Assembly: GCA_025449975.1 (NCBI GenBank) | Contig: JANWIG010000033.1 | Span: forward strand, 1-40,065 | DNA: 40,065 nucleotides | DNA from: Thermoactinomycetaceae bacterium | GTDB taxonomy: Bacteria > Bacillota > Bacilli > Thermoactinomycetales > Thermoactinomycetaceae | Direction of reading: 5' to 3' | Shown here: in pieces, positions 14,252 to 23,186 of the stretch | How the letters are laid out: each line of letters begins with the position of its first letter | Numbering within the stretch: the first letter of the stretch is position 1 | Translations under genes and position numbers: made by a program | The notes under the pieces: generated by a model | The model's input: the letters and a program-made list of their open reading frames with translations, nothing else | Databases searched by the model: none | What the model was told of the DNA's origin: nothing

Positions 14252-16157
14252 TAATAGTTAGCTCCTTCGCCTTATTCACCACTACTTCTCTACTCTCAGT
14301 AAAACTGGATACCTGAGGAAACTGGTCGAATAATTGGAGTAGGTAACTATCCCTTACTTCATCAGTTTCTTTATCAAAATAGCCAATAATATTGCATAAG
14401 AACTCTTCTGGCCCTCTTAGCTTAGTAAGTACACGTTGAACAAGTTGTAAATCAAACGCATCTTCTCTTGTCAACTCTTTACACTTAGGCAGGTTTTGTA
14501 AATAGGAGTTGATTTGTTTGACAACACGAAAACCAATACCATACTGTTTATTCGCTGATTGTAAAGATTGATGAATACTTTCAAGTACTTTGATCTCCTC
14601 GGTTGATAAACACAGAGTATCTGAACTCTTTTGGAAATGACGAAAATTAGTAGCAGTAAAATGTTTTTTCCGATCTTTCATGCTTCCTATTTTCGCTTGG
14701 AATAAATTTTGAAAAGACATTTGTGTGCTTAATGTAATCACATTCGCCCGATCTAACACTTTATCGGAGAAATGATAAGTCGATTCATCTATATTTACAG
14801 TGCCAACAAATAAGATATTATCTCCCAACAAGACCGAAGGTCGATATTCGCTGGCATTATAGAGACGAGATTCTAGCTCCTCGTTATACAATTTTAACTG
14901 GCGACGATGAGGTTCTAACTCCAATACGGATAAAAATTGAGAAAAATAATGCTCTACTCTTGCCAAATTCATCTCGTCAAAGCAAACAATATAGAGCTTG
15001 TCCTTATTTTCCTCTTTTGCCGCTTGAATCAGCGTATTGATTATCCGAGAATCACCTGGTCGATAAACCATATGTACAGAGTCAACATATCCGATGAGAT
15101 CAGCATCATCCGTCCAAGAAGGACGGACAGGAATCACATTTAACTGTTGCTCATCCATCCCCCATGCTTTCCCATACATCTCTACTAATTTTGACTTGCC
15201 TGTACCACTCATGCCTGATAAAATCACGAGATTTGAAGATTTCATTGCAGTATGAAAATTGATCAGATCTTTTTTATCATAAAGCAGTCCATGTTCTTGA
15301 GTGATTTGATAAAAATGTTCGATAAACTGTCTTTCTTCTTCTCCTTCTACCATTTCTTGATTTGTATTGATAAGAATCTGATTAGGTTGATCTATCTCTT
15401 TTGTCAAGGTTTCCACTGGTTCAGCAGCCTGTAATAAATCACGAATTAAATAATCCCTATCTAAATTCACAAATAAAACATCCGGATTTCGTGGAACTTC
15501 AATGATTTGGTCGAACCACTCTTCTGGCATCTTTTCCAGTTTGAGCTGTTCATAATATAGTTGAAATCCACCATAGGCATGGTGATGTCGATCAAACTCT
15601 CCAAGAATCGTATATCGTCCATCTTCATGTCGCCATAAAACATATGTTGGTGTATCAGAGGGTTCTGTGGAGAAGCGGTGAACTTTTCCGATATGCTTTC
15701 TATCAACTAGCTTTTGTAAAAACACCTCAAAAGATGGATTACCGGTCCCTTTTTGAAAAACAGGAATAGGCTGAAAAGACATGTTATCGTTATAACTATC
15801 AAATTTCCCTCTCACTTTTACATCAATTGCTTGGTAAATCATATTTCCTTCAATTGTACTTTTCTGTTGAAGACCGAAGATTAGGAAATATTTACTCAAG
15901 GAATCTTTAAAGCTTTGAATTCTCTCATTTTTAGGAAGATCTATCCGATCTTCGATTCCCCATTCTTCTAGATAGGTAGAATAACACCAAACTAACTTTT
16001 CATTTGGAAAACTTTCTGGTGTTTGCGAGATGATCCGAATATAAAACTGAATAGCACCTTGTTTATTAATGAATAACGCTTCTCGTCCCATTTTTTCTCT
16101 TACATAGTCATCATCTGCCAAAACGCCTACTACATCAATATCCCAAGATCTTTGCAT
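14235..16157 (-). CDS. McrB-type AAA+ GTPase (defence)
   Basis: This 640-residue protein carries Walker A GMSGTGKS (315-322), the McrB signature Walker B DEMNLARVEHYFS (394-406), and a sensor segment GTVNIDESTYHFSDKVLDRAN. The MNxxR-type motif in Walker B is specific to McrB-family GTPases. About 300 residues precede the motor; the N-terminal part is probably the target-recognition domain, as in other McrB proteins, but I do not recognise its fold. It would form a ring that drives the DUF2357 nuclease encoded next. The ATG directly follows the TAG of the upstream gene (TAGATG), with GGGGGAAA as ribosome site. Confidence 0.92.
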   Translation of the reverse strand: MQRSWDIDVVGVLADDDYVREKMGREALFINKQGAIQFYIRIISQTPESFPNEKLVWCYSTYLEEWGIEDRIDLPKNERIQSFKDSLSKYFLIFGLQQKSTIEGNMIYQAIDVKVRGKFDSYNDNMSFQPIPVFQKGTGNPSFEVFLQKLVDRKHIGKVHRFSTEPSDTPTYVLWRHEDGRYTILGEFDRHHHAYGGFQLYYEQLKLEKMPEEWFDQIIEVPRNPDVLFVNLDRDYLIRDLLQAAEPVETLTKEIDQPNQILINTNQEMVEGEEERQFIEHFYQITQEHGLLYDKKDLINFHTAMKSSNLVILSGMSGTGKSKLVEMYGKAWGMDEQQLNVIPVRPSWTDDADLIGYVDSVHMVYRPGDSRIINTLIQAAKEENKDKLYIVCFDEMNLARVEHYFSQFLSVLELEPHRRQLKLYNEELESRLYNASEYRPSVLLGDNILFVGTVNIDESTYHFSDKVLDRANVITLSTQMSFQNLFQAKIGSMKDRKKHFTATNFRHFQKSSDTLCLSTEEIKVLESIHQSLQSANKQYGIGFRVVKQINSYLQNLPKCKELTREDAFDLQLVQRVLTKLRGPEEFLCNIIGYFDKETDEVRDSYLLQLFDQFPQVSSFTESREVVVNKAKELTINGYTS

Positions 16158-17213
16158 CTAAATTTCCCCCTTTTCCAACTGGTCTGTAAGCCGGATCAAT
16201 TGGCTATATTCTGTGATTACTCTTACTCTCTCAAAATAAGGACACTTTTGTATCTCATGTTTTAGTTTTAATGAGATCTGGTATTCAATTAACCAAATAT
16301 ACTGGTAATCGATATATTGATTAATCTCCTCCAGCTTATTAGATACGCTCACTATGTATCCAAGCGACTCTAATTTTTTTTCCAACCTACTATTCAACTC
16401 AAGTCCAATGATAAGAATCGCTTTCTGGTCATTGTACGGTTCAAGCGGGGACAAGGAAGATGCCGCTTCATTGTATGAAGAGATCATCTCTCTAGCTAAG
16501 TCCAACTCTTTCCGCAAGTTTTTGATTTCCTCTTCTAGTGAACAGATGTATTTTTCCCTCGATTCGATGGTTACATTCTTTTCCGATAATTCAATCGTCA
16601 TCTGATCAAGTAGTTGTTTCGTTTCTTCTAGTTCCTTATTTAATATTTCTATCATGTCCTTATAATCTTTTTCTTTCCCTTTCAATAAAATTATTTCCTT
16701 TTCTTTGCTACCAACGACCTGATTCTTTTCTTTGATCTTTGATTTTAACTCATTTATCTTCTCAGTCAAGTCAACCTTTTCTTTTTCATTTTTTCCATTT
16801 TGGGGATACATGGTCTCTAATTTAGATAGTTGATTAGATTGTTTTAATCGTTCATATAAATTTATTCCTGTATAATATTCATCGTTTTTGGGACTAGACA
16901 TTAAAGATAAAAGAATAGGTAGAGCTTGTATATTTTCAATTAATATATATTCATATAAAAAATCCAATGATTTATTTCTGAACATGATCCAACGTTCATC
17001 TTCTGAAATAGATTGATTAAATCCTTCTCTAAGTTTAAGAATATTTTTGCTACTGATAGCTTCTTGGATTAATCTATTCTTAATTATACTTAAATTCTTC
17101 TTATAATTACGTTTCCTAAAGCCTGATACACTAATCTTTAGTTTTTCGACAATATGAAGTAACAGATCATCATCTATATTCTTGAGAATCCATGTCCAAG
17201 TCTCTTTATCCAT
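16158..17213 (-). CDS. Coiled-coil protein with DUF2325-like C-terminal domain, McrBC partner
   Basis: A ~351-residue protein. Residues ~1-130 are helical and unknown. Residues ~140-250 form a long coiled coil (heptads of Leu/Ile with Glu/Lys, for example KINELKSKIKEKNQVVGSKE). The last ~95 residues begin KAILIIGLELNSRLEKKLES and resemble the DUF2325 Rossmann-like domain seen alone at 9299-9574. The start at 17213 is chosen because AGAGGAGAGG lies just before that ATG. It is the first gene of the three-gene module and abuts the McrB gene with no gap. Coiled-coil partners occur in several McrBC branches and may sense or tether. Its exact role here is unknown. Confidence 0.75.
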   Translation of the reverse strand: MDKETWTWILKNIDDDLLLHIVEKLKISVSGFRKRNYKKNLSIIKNRLIQEAISSKNILKLREGFNQSISEDERWIMFRNKSLDFLYEYILIENIQALPILLSLMSSPKNDEYYTGINLYERLKQSNQLSKLETMYPQNGKNEKEKVDLTEKINELKSKIKEKNQVVGSKEKEIILLKGKEKDYKDMIEILNKELEETKQLLDQMTIELSEKNVTIESREKYICSLEEEIKNLRKELDLAREMISSYNEAASSLSPLEPYNDQKAILIIGLELNSRLEKKLESLGYIVSVSNKLEEINQYIDYQYIWLIEYQISLKLKHEIQKCPYFERVRVITEYSQLIRLTDQLEKGEI

Positions 17214-17353
17214 ATGACCTCTCCTCTTATTTTGATTTTCCACTCTTGATCCTCTTAGATTAGGCGGAGGTTTTCATTCGACATATTTCTTCATATCATA
17301 ACATAAAAGAACGATCTCTCTTTTTCTTCGAATTCACATAAACATATTTAATA

Positions 17354-17365
17354 GAGCGACAGTCT
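17354..17365 (+). repeat. 12-bp direct repeat, right copy
   Basis: GAGCGACAGTCT is identical to 12440-12451 and in the same orientation; see the left copy. Confidence 0.6.
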
Positions 17366-17383
17366 AATCGAAGACTGTCGCTC
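17354..17383. terminator. Perfect hairpin, right edge of the McrBC-like module
   Basis: GAGCGACAGTCT (17354-17365) and AGACTGTCGCTC (17372-17383) pair perfectly over 12 bp with a 6-base loop. It lies just past the hflX stop and probably terminates hflX transcription, although the T-run is broken by A. Confidence 0.75.
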
Positions 17384-17387
17384 TTAT

Positions 17388-18647
17388 TTATTCCTTCACT
17401 ACGAAATCCTGGTATTTTTGATAATCACTCATTTTGCATTCAAGCAAAAGTTTGGTGCCGACTGGTTCATACGAGGTGGAGAGAATGGTTGTGTTTTTAT
17501 TGAAATAGGAAAGCAGATTTCCTTGTTCGAAGGGAATTAACATTTCACATTGGATATAATCCTGAAAGATCCGGCTGCGGATGAGCTGCACGAGCTCATC
17601 GATGCCTTTGCCTTGTTTGGCTGAGAGATAAACGATATCGTTTTCCACTTTGGGAAAGGATTGATTGGTTAGATCCGATTTGTTATACGCATAAATCATC
17701 GGAATATCTTCCACACCAATTTCTTTTAACGTCTGGTTCGTAATATACATATGCTCTTCAAATTGTGGATTGGAGAAGTCGACGACATGAATCAATAGAT
17801 CCGCTTCCGCGACAATTTCTAAAGTGGAACGAAATGCCTTAACCAGAGAATGCGGCAACTTATCCACAAAGCCAACAGTGTCTGTAAGCAAGAACGATTT
17901 GTTATCCGGCAATTTCATCTGGCGAACAGATGTATCGAGGGTAGCAAATAGCATATCTTTCTCAAACACTTCTTTATTGGCGGCAGAGATAAACCGTTTG
18001 ACCATGGTATTCATGATGGTCGATTTTCCGGCATTGGTATAGCCGACCAACGATACAACCGGAATGCCGCTTTTTTGCCGCTGTTTGCGCTGGGTTTTCC
18101 GTTGTTCGACAACGCTTTCTAAATCTTTATTCAAAGAGGCGATTCTTTTCTTGATTTTACGACGGTCCAGTTCCAATTTGGTTTCCCCTGCTCCTCTGTT
18201 TTTGAAGCCGGCGCTACCTCCTTGTCGATCCAGCAAAACTCCTTTCCCCGTCAAACGCGGAAGCATATATTCCAATAATGCTACTTCTACTTGAAGCTGT
18301 GCTTCTTTCGTTTTAGCCCGCTGAGCAAAGATTTCTAGAATCAACATGGTCCGATCGATCACTTTGATATCGAGCTGTTTTTCTAAATTGCGGATCTGTG
18401 AAGGAGATAATTCGTCATTGGCAATGATTAGTTCTGCATTTGTCATGGAAATGATTTGCTCGATCTCTTCCATCTTTCCTTTTCCCACATAAAACGCACG
18501 ATTCACTTGTGGTAACTTTTGCGTCACTTGCGCAACAACTTCGATCTCGCATGCGATAGCCAGATTTTCTAATTCTTCCATGGAATAGTCAAAGTTATCG
18601 TGGTTTGGCAACTGTACTCCGATCAAAATGCCTTTTTCTTTTTCCAT
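17388..18647 (-). CDS. hflX: Ribosome-splitting GTPase HflX
   Basis: This ~419-residue GTPase rescues stalled or stressed ribosomes by splitting 70S particles. The N-terminal HflX domain is clear (RAFYVGKGKMEEIEQ, NDELSPSQIRNLEKQL, VIDRTMLILEIFAQRAKT), followed by the linker GGSAGFKNRGAGETKLELDRR. The G domain has G1 GYTNAGKST, G3 DTVGF and G4 NKSD. The start at 18647 is chosen because GGAGGG lies 7 bases upstream; an earlier in-frame ATG overlaps the ribosome site. A structured leader of up to 300 bases precedes it. Bacillales hflX homologues often respond to ribosome-targeting drugs. Confidence 0.95.
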   Translation of the reverse strand: MEKEKGILIGVQLPNHDNFDYSMEELENLAIACEIEVVAQVTQKLPQVNRAFYVGKGKMEEIEQIISMTNAELIIANDELSPSQIRNLEKQLDIKVIDRTMLILEIFAQRAKTKEAQLQVEVALLEYMLPRLTGKGVLLDRQGGSAGFKNRGAGETKLELDRRKIKKRIASLNKDLESVVEQRKTQRKQRQKSGIPVVSLVGYTNAGKSTIMNTMVKRFISAANKEVFEKDMLFATLDTSVRQMKLPDNKSFLLTDTVGFVDKLPHSLVKAFRSTLEIVAEADLLIHVVDFSNPQFEEHMYITNQTLKEIGVEDIPMIYAYNKSDLTNQSFPKVENDIVYLSAKQGKGIDELVQLIRSRIFQDYIQCEMLIPFEQGNLLSYFNKNTTILSTSYEPVGTKLLLECKMSDYQKYQDFVVKE

Positions 18648-19193
18648 AAAAAAACCCTCCATCCTTTCCTTTATTTCATCAACCTGCGAGTTGCAAAAGC
18701 AAATGGGATAGAGAGTTCATTTGATCTCAAAGGAATCCTCTGCACGTTCTAAGATCAGAGGTTGCCCGTTTACAAACCTCCTCCATTCTTCCCGTTAAAC
18801 ACCAAGTAGAAAGAGAAGTGAAACGGGTAGGGTCCCTTATAAGATCCATCTTTTATTTTTATGTGTAAAAAAGAGGATTCTCATCCTTCTTTTTGATCAC
18901 GTAAAATAAAAGGTTTCCCTTGAAAATAGGCAGACTTATCCCATTTACTCTGCATCACAGACAGAGCCTTGAACAAATTTGCATTAGTTCAACGTTTGGA
19001 ATCGAAGTCTACTACTCCACACCAGGAAACCCTCCATTTCTCTATAGTCAAACCAATATTAACATACTGCTATCTACTTAAGCAACGCTTTCCCCAATCC
19101 CTGTGGATCATAGGAATGGTTCACATCGCTTCCCTTCCTGCATATGATTGGGAAGTAGGCGATAGCGGAAATTTTGGAGAGAGGATGGTCCAA
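18648..19193. other. Intergenic region between divergent hflX and asnO-like genes, with hairpins
   Basis: About 545 bp. On the minus strand (towards hflX) it can form CCCGTT/AACGGG, CCTCTG/CAGAGG (18739-18763) and a partial long-range pairing of GATCTTATAAGG with CCTTTGAGATC, so a structured hflX leader is possible. Near 18870-18895 a weak hairpin flanked by A- and T-runs could terminate in either direction. I find no match to a known riboswitch or T-box (no AGGGTGGNACCGCG). The in-frame extension of asnO into this region (from 18969) is not protein-like. Confidence 0.45.
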
Positions 19194-21044
19194 ATGTGTG
19201 GGATCACTGGTTGGATCGATTGGCATCGCAATTTAGCAAATGAAGAAAAGGCCATACGTAAGATGGCAAAGACGCTTGAACATCGGGGACCAGATGATTT
19301 AAACATCTGGATGTCACCCAAAGCGGTGTTTGGTCATACCCGTCTAGCGGTGGTGGATCCAGAGGGTGGACGGCAGCCAATGCAACGAACCAAATATCAT
19401 CATCAATATGTCTTAGTCTACAATGGTGAATTATACAATACCGAAGAGATTCGCTCGGATTTATTAAAAAAAGGATACCGTTTCCAAGGTCATTCCGATA
19501 CCGAAGTGCTGCTCATGTCCTATATTGAATGGGGTGAAGAATGCTTACAGCGTTTTAATGGCATTTTTGCTTTTGCGATCTGGGACAATGAATCAGAAAA
19601 GCTCTTTGCCGCCCGTGATCGTCTTGGGGTAAAACCTTTCTTTTATCATGAGCGCCAAGGGCAATTTTTATTTGGTTCAGAAATAAAGGCGATCCTCGCT
19701 CATCCCGAGATGAAAGCAGCCATTGATCGCGAGGGATTGTCTGAAATTTTTGGACTGGGACCTTCGCGAACACCTGGACACGGTGTTTATTTAGGAATTA
19801 AAGATCTTCGACCCGCTCATGCTCTTACTTATACCAAAGATGGTTTAAAGATTTGGCGGTACTGGAATGTGAAAAGTACCGTTCATCTGGACCCCGTTGA
19901 GGATACAGTTGCATATATCCGTTATCTCTTTAAAGATACCGTTGAGCGTCAACTTTTCGCCGATGTCCCCGTCACCACTTTTTTATCTGGCGGATTGGAT
20001 TCGAGCGGTATTTCAGCAATTGCGGCAAACTACTTTAAAAAGCATCACCATTTCCCTCTGCATACCTACATGGTAGATTATGAAGGAAATGATCAATATT
20101 TTGAATCGAATCAATTCCAGCCGGAGAAAGATGGTCCTTTTGTAAAAAAGGTTTGTGATTATTTAGGAACGGTTCATCATGAAAAGGTCATTCAGATCGA
20201 TCAGCTAGTAGAATATCTAAAAAAAGCGATTATCATGCGAGATATGCCCGGATATGCCGATATTGATGCTTCGCTTTTATTGTTCTGTGAAGAAATCAAA
20301 AAAGACTTTACCGTCGCTCTGTCCGGAGAATGCGCCGATGAGCTTTTTGGAGGATATCCGTGGTTTCACCATCCTGAAACATCGGCCAAAGAGGGATTCC
20401 CCTGGATTCGCTCAGTGGAGGCCCGTCAAGATTTGTTAAATGATAAATGGGGAAAACGCCTCCGCTTAAAAGAATATATGTTGGACCGCTTCTACGAAAC
20501 GATTGCGGAAACCCCTCATTTGGAAGGGGAATCCGGAATCCAAGCTCGGCGTAGGGAATTGTTTTATTTAAATATGAATTGGTTTATGACAGCACTGTTG
20601 GATCGGAAAGACCGCATGAGCATGGGGGCAAGCTTAGAAGTACGTGTTCCTTTTGCTGATCATCGCCTTGTTCAATATGTATGGAATATACCATGGAAGA
20701 TCAAAATGCTCGGTAACAGAGAAAAAGGGGTCCTTCGCGCAGCCTTAAAAGGACTGTTACCCGATGAGGTTTTGTATCGGAAGAAAAGCCCTTTTCCCAA
20801 AACCTATCATCCTAAATATACCGAAGCTGTTTCCAAGTGGCTGCAGCAGGTGATCGATCGACCTAGCTCTCCTAGTCTCGAAATCATTGATAAACAGAAA
20901 GTACAGGCAATTATCGACTCACAAGGTGCCACCTTTCAAGTCCCATGGTTTGGTCAGCTCATGAGTGGACCACAGCTGATCGCCCATTTGGCTCAAATCA
21001 ATTATTGGTTGGAAGTTTATCAAGTGAATCTAATCGATCGGTGA
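19194..21044 (+). CDS. asnO: Asparagine synthetase (glutamine-hydrolysing), AsnO-like
   Basis: This 616-residue enzyme amidates aspartate using glutamine and ATP. The class-II glutaminase starts MCGITGWID with the catalytic Cys2, then LEHRGPDD, GHTRLAVVD, YNGELYN and GHSDTEVLL. The synthetase domain has the PP-loop SGGLDSSGIS and LSGECADELFGGYPWF. The length and sequence style match Bacillus AsnO/YisO (about 614 residues) better than AsnB. The start must be 19194 because the nucleophile Cys must follow the initiator Met; GAGAGAGG is the ribosome site. The longer open frame from 18969 is not used. In Bacillus, asnO is linked to sporulation-phase supply; the role here is unproven. Confidence 0.9.
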   Translation: MCGITGWIDWHRNLANEEKAIRKMAKTLEHRGPDDLNIWMSPKAVFGHTRLAVVDPEGGRQPMQRTKYHHQYVLVYNGELYNTEEIRSDLLKKGYRFQGHSDTEVLLMSYIEWGEECLQRFNGIFAFAIWDNESEKLFAARDRLGVKPFFYHERQGQFLFGSEIKAILAHPEMKAAIDREGLSEIFGLGPSRTPGHGVYLGIKDLRPAHALTYTKDGLKIWRYWNVKSTVHLDPVEDTVAYIRYLFKDTVERQLFADVPVTTFLSGGLDSSGISAIAANYFKKHHHFPLHTYMVDYEGNDQYFESNQFQPEKDGPFVKKVCDYLGTVHHEKVIQIDQLVEYLKKAIIMRDMPGYADIDASLLLFCEEIKKDFTVALSGECADELFGGYPWFHHPETSAKEGFPWIRSVEARQDLLNDKWGKRLRLKEYMLDRFYETIAETPHLEGESGIQARRRELFYLNMNWFMTALLDRKDRMSMGASLEVRVPFADHRLVQYVWNIPWKIKMLGNREKGVLRAALKGLLPDEVLYRKKSPFPKTYHPKYTEAVSKWLQQVIDRPSSPSLEIIDKQKVQAIIDSQGATFQVPWFGQLMSGPQLIAHLAQINYWLEVYQVNLIDR

Positions 21045-21047
21045 TTA

Positions 21048-21080
21048 CAAAGCGCCTGTGTTAGGCGCTTTGTTTTATTT
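21048..21080 (+). terminator. asnO terminator (bidirectional)
   Basis: CAAAGCGCC (21048-21056) pairs with GGCGCTTTG (21064-21072), a perfect 9-bp stem followed by TTTTATTT. It also sits at the stop of the convergent MerR gene. Confidence 0.88.
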
Positions 21081-21815
21081 CTTCGGTTGATCCGCAAATA
21101 CAGCCATGGCCTCGCACATAAATTGGGCTAATCCTTCACCGTATTGATCAATATTTTTGGTAAAACGCTGATCATCTACATATATCTGTCCCAATGCTTT
21201 AAACATCTCCAAGGAGTAGTAATTTATTTTATTCAATAGCTCATACCATTCTTTGATCGCCGCTTGTGCTTTTTCCGAATCGGGTGGAAGATGACGAAGG
21301 CTAGCTAAGTTTCGATAAATGGCATCAAAGGATTGAGCGAATGCTTTCTGTTCCTCTTTAGACATGTTGCGAATGACTTCATTGGATCGATCGACAGTCT
21401 GATCTCCCCAACGCTTGCGCGCTTCTTCTTCATAAGGATTTTTTCGAAAGTCAAAGCCTTCGAATCGCTCCTCGTTGGCCATTTCTATTTCCCCCTTCAA
21501 ATGTAGAATAGTTTTTTCAACGGTGTGAATCATTTGATTGAGCTGATCTCGTTTCTTGATCAATATTTCCCGATGCAACTGTAACGCTTCATACTGGTCA
21601 AATGAGGGACTCTGGATGATCTCTTTAATTTTCTTTAAAGGGAAGCCCAATTCTTTAAAAAACAAAATTTGTTGCAAAGTTGCTAGATTCTCATCCGAGT
21701 AGATCCGGTATCCCGATTCCGTAACCTGATCAGGTACCAACAGCCCAATCTCATCATAATGATGCAGGGTTCGCACACTGATTCCTACCAAATCGGCTAC
21801 TTCTTTGACTCTCAT
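21075..21815 (-). CDS. MerR-family regulator with TipAS drug-binding domain (Mta/TipA-like)
   Basis: This 246-residue activator begins with the MerR winged helix-turn-helix: MRVKEVADLVGISVRTLHHYDEIGLLVPD, here given only by its ends, then ESGYRIYSDENLATLQQILFFKELGF. A coiled-coil dimer helix (~75-115) and a TipAS-type C-terminal domain of ~130 residues follow (WGDQTVDRS, then helices to FMCEAMAVFADQPKK). Relatives (Mta, TipAL, SkgA) bind drugs or peptides and switch on exporters. The start at 21815 follows GGGGGAG. A 19-bp-spacer promoter lies upstream, as expected for self-activation. It may control an exporter elsewhere in the genome. Confidence 0.9.
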   Translation of the reverse strand: MRVKEVADLVGISVRTLHHYDEIGLLVPDQVTESGYRIYSDENLATLQQILFFKELGFPLKKIKEIIQSPSFDQYEALQLHREILIKKRDQLNQMIHTVEKTILHLKGEIEMANEERFEGFDFRKNPYEEEARKRWGDQTVDRSNEVIRNMSKEEQKAFAQSFDAIYRNLASLRHLPPDSEKAQAAIKEWYELLNKINYYSLEMFKALGQIYVDDQRFTKNIDQYGEGLAQFMCEAMAVFADQPKK

Positions 21816-21837
21816 CTTCGCTCCCCCTTCCTTTCCT

Positions 21838-21868
21838 ACCATAAAGTATCACGTTACGTTAGAGTCAA
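21838..21868 (-). promoter_or_regulatory. MerR-type promoter with 19-bp spacer and dyad operator
   Basis: On the minus strand TTGACT (21863-21868), 19 bases and TATGGT (21838-21843). The spacer holds CTAACGTAACGTGATAC, close to the dyad bound by Mta/TipA regulators. The over-long spacer is the mark of promoters that MerR proteins activate by DNA distortion. The target is the adjacent merR-like gene. Confidence 0.75.
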
Positions 21869-21892
21869 ATCCATTTTTCCAGTCATTTTAAC

Positions 21893-21933
21893 AAAAGAAA
21901 AAGCCAAGCAACTACCCAGTAGTTACAAGGCTT
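21893..21933 (-). terminator. Terminator of the FAD monooxygenase gene
   Basis: On the minus strand a 15-bp hairpin (two mismatches, loop TGG; arms 21901-21915 and 21919-21933) is followed by TTTTTCTTTT. Confidence 0.75.
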
Positions 21934-21947
21934 GAATCTTTAAGGAA

Positions 21948-23186
21948 TCATTCATTCTCCTTAGTAGATGCCAATATTCCGACAATTTCTTTGTTAAGCT
22001 CGTCCAAACCATTTGCATAGTTATAGACACCAAAAAATTTATCTCTCGCTTGAGGATATTGACTAATTAGCTGTTGTACTTTTCTCTGTTCAGGAGTACT
22101 CGGTTTATACTTCGTCATGTTTAAAGCCAGCTCAAATAGTCCCAAGATCTTTTCTTGGACTCTTTCCTCATATGCCATAATCATTTTATTCTCTTCGTTT
22201 TCCCAATCATATTCCTTCAAAACTGCCGCAAGGGTTCGCGCTCCAAAAATAGCATCATGCATTCCTTGAGCAACTCCTGGATCTTTAAAGATCGCTGAAT
22301 CCCCGACCAAGGCCCAACCCTTTCCCATCAATGGGAACCAATAATTATCAAATGAAAATAATCCCTTTACTTTATCGACCATTCTGGCATTCTTTAACCG
22401 CTTTTCAAATTCAATGACCTCGAATTTCGTTTTTAAATACTGGATATAGGCTTGGCTCGGATTTTCGCGGAACGCTTTTAACCAGTTTGTAGAAGCAGAA
22501 GGACAAGCGATAAAGGTGACGTACTTCTGGTCAGAAGTTGGAAAGATCACCAAGGTAGACCCATTGATCTGATGAATCTCAAATTTAGGCGGATCCGATT
22601 GCTCAAGACCCGTTAGATAACTATAGAAAAACGAATAATCCGTCGATACTTTTCGTTTAGGCAATAATCCGAGTAAACTTCGGACAGTGGAACGACGACC
22701 ATCGGCTCCAATCACCATCTTCGCTGTAAAACGCCTTGATTCTCCTGTCTGTGTAATCCCTTCTACTCCGATCACTCGCCGCTGGTTTCGCAATAATCGG
22801 GTGACCCGAAACCCCTCTAAACTGGTCACCGAGTCAAAAGAAGTTGCACAATCATGCATCACTTTATCAAAATATGTTCTGGGAATACAGTAACTATTTT
22901 CTTCATTATGTACAATTGGCAGATCGCCTTCAATTTTTATATCATTAAATTGAAATAAAACTCGGCGAATCGGAGGAGCGGTTGTTTCTTCTAGTAAAGG
23001 CATTACTCCCAATTCTCGTAACATATATACCGTATTATTAAAAAAGGCATGAGTAGAGTTTGTATCACTGGGAAAATGAGATTGATCTAACAACAATACT
23101 TCGTATTTCGCCTTTCCTAGCTCAATAGCAAGAGTAGCACCCGCACATCTCGCGCCAACGATAATGATGTCATAATTTTCCTTCAT
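21948..23186 (-). CDS. FAD-dependent oxidoreductase/monooxygenase (PHBH/geranylgeranyl-reductase type)
   Basis: A 412-residue flavoprotein. The N-terminal FAD-binding Rossmann motif is IIIVGARCAGATLAIELGKA. The second motif is KMVIGADGRRSTVRSLLG (middle), and the third, GWALVGDSAIFKDPGVAQGM, contacts the flavin ribityl chain. This order is typical of group A monooxygenases and related reductases acting on aromatic or isoprenoid substrates. The start at 23186 follows AGAGGTGG. It has its own terminator and a probable promoter (TATAAT at 23220-23225). It lies 280 bp from the RiPP operon, so membership in that cluster is possible but not supported by spacing. Confidence 0.85.
   Translation of the reverse strand: MKENYDIIIVGARCAGATLAIELGKAKYEVLLLDQSHFPSDTNSTHAFFNNTVYMLRELGVMPLLEETTAPPIRRVLFQFNDIKIEGDLPIVHNEENSYCIPRTYFDKVMHDCATSFDSVTSLEGFRVTRLLRNQRRVIGVEGITQTGESRRFTAKMVIGADGRRSTVRSLLGLLPKRKVSTDYSFFYSYLTGLEQSDPPKFEIHQINGSTLVIFPTSDQKYVTFIACPSASTNWLKAFRENPSQAYIQYLKTKFEVIEFEKRLKNARMVDKVKGLFSFDNYWFPLMGKGWALVGDSAIFKDPGVAQGMHDAIFGARTLAAVLKEYDWENEENKMIMAYEERVQEKILGLFELALNMTKYKPSTPEQRKVQQLISQYPQARDKFFGVYNYANGLDELNKEIVGILASTKENE

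Noticed and set aside
18663..18870. T-box, SAM or 6S RNA upstream of hflX
   Set aside because: Conserved T-box (AGGGTGGNACCGCG) and SAM-box motifs are absent; only partial 5'-3' complementarity supports 6S RNA.
18969..19193. 75-codon N-terminal extension of the asparagine synthetase
   Set aside because: The nucleophile Cys must directly follow the initiator Met, so the protein starts at 19194; the extension is not protein-like.
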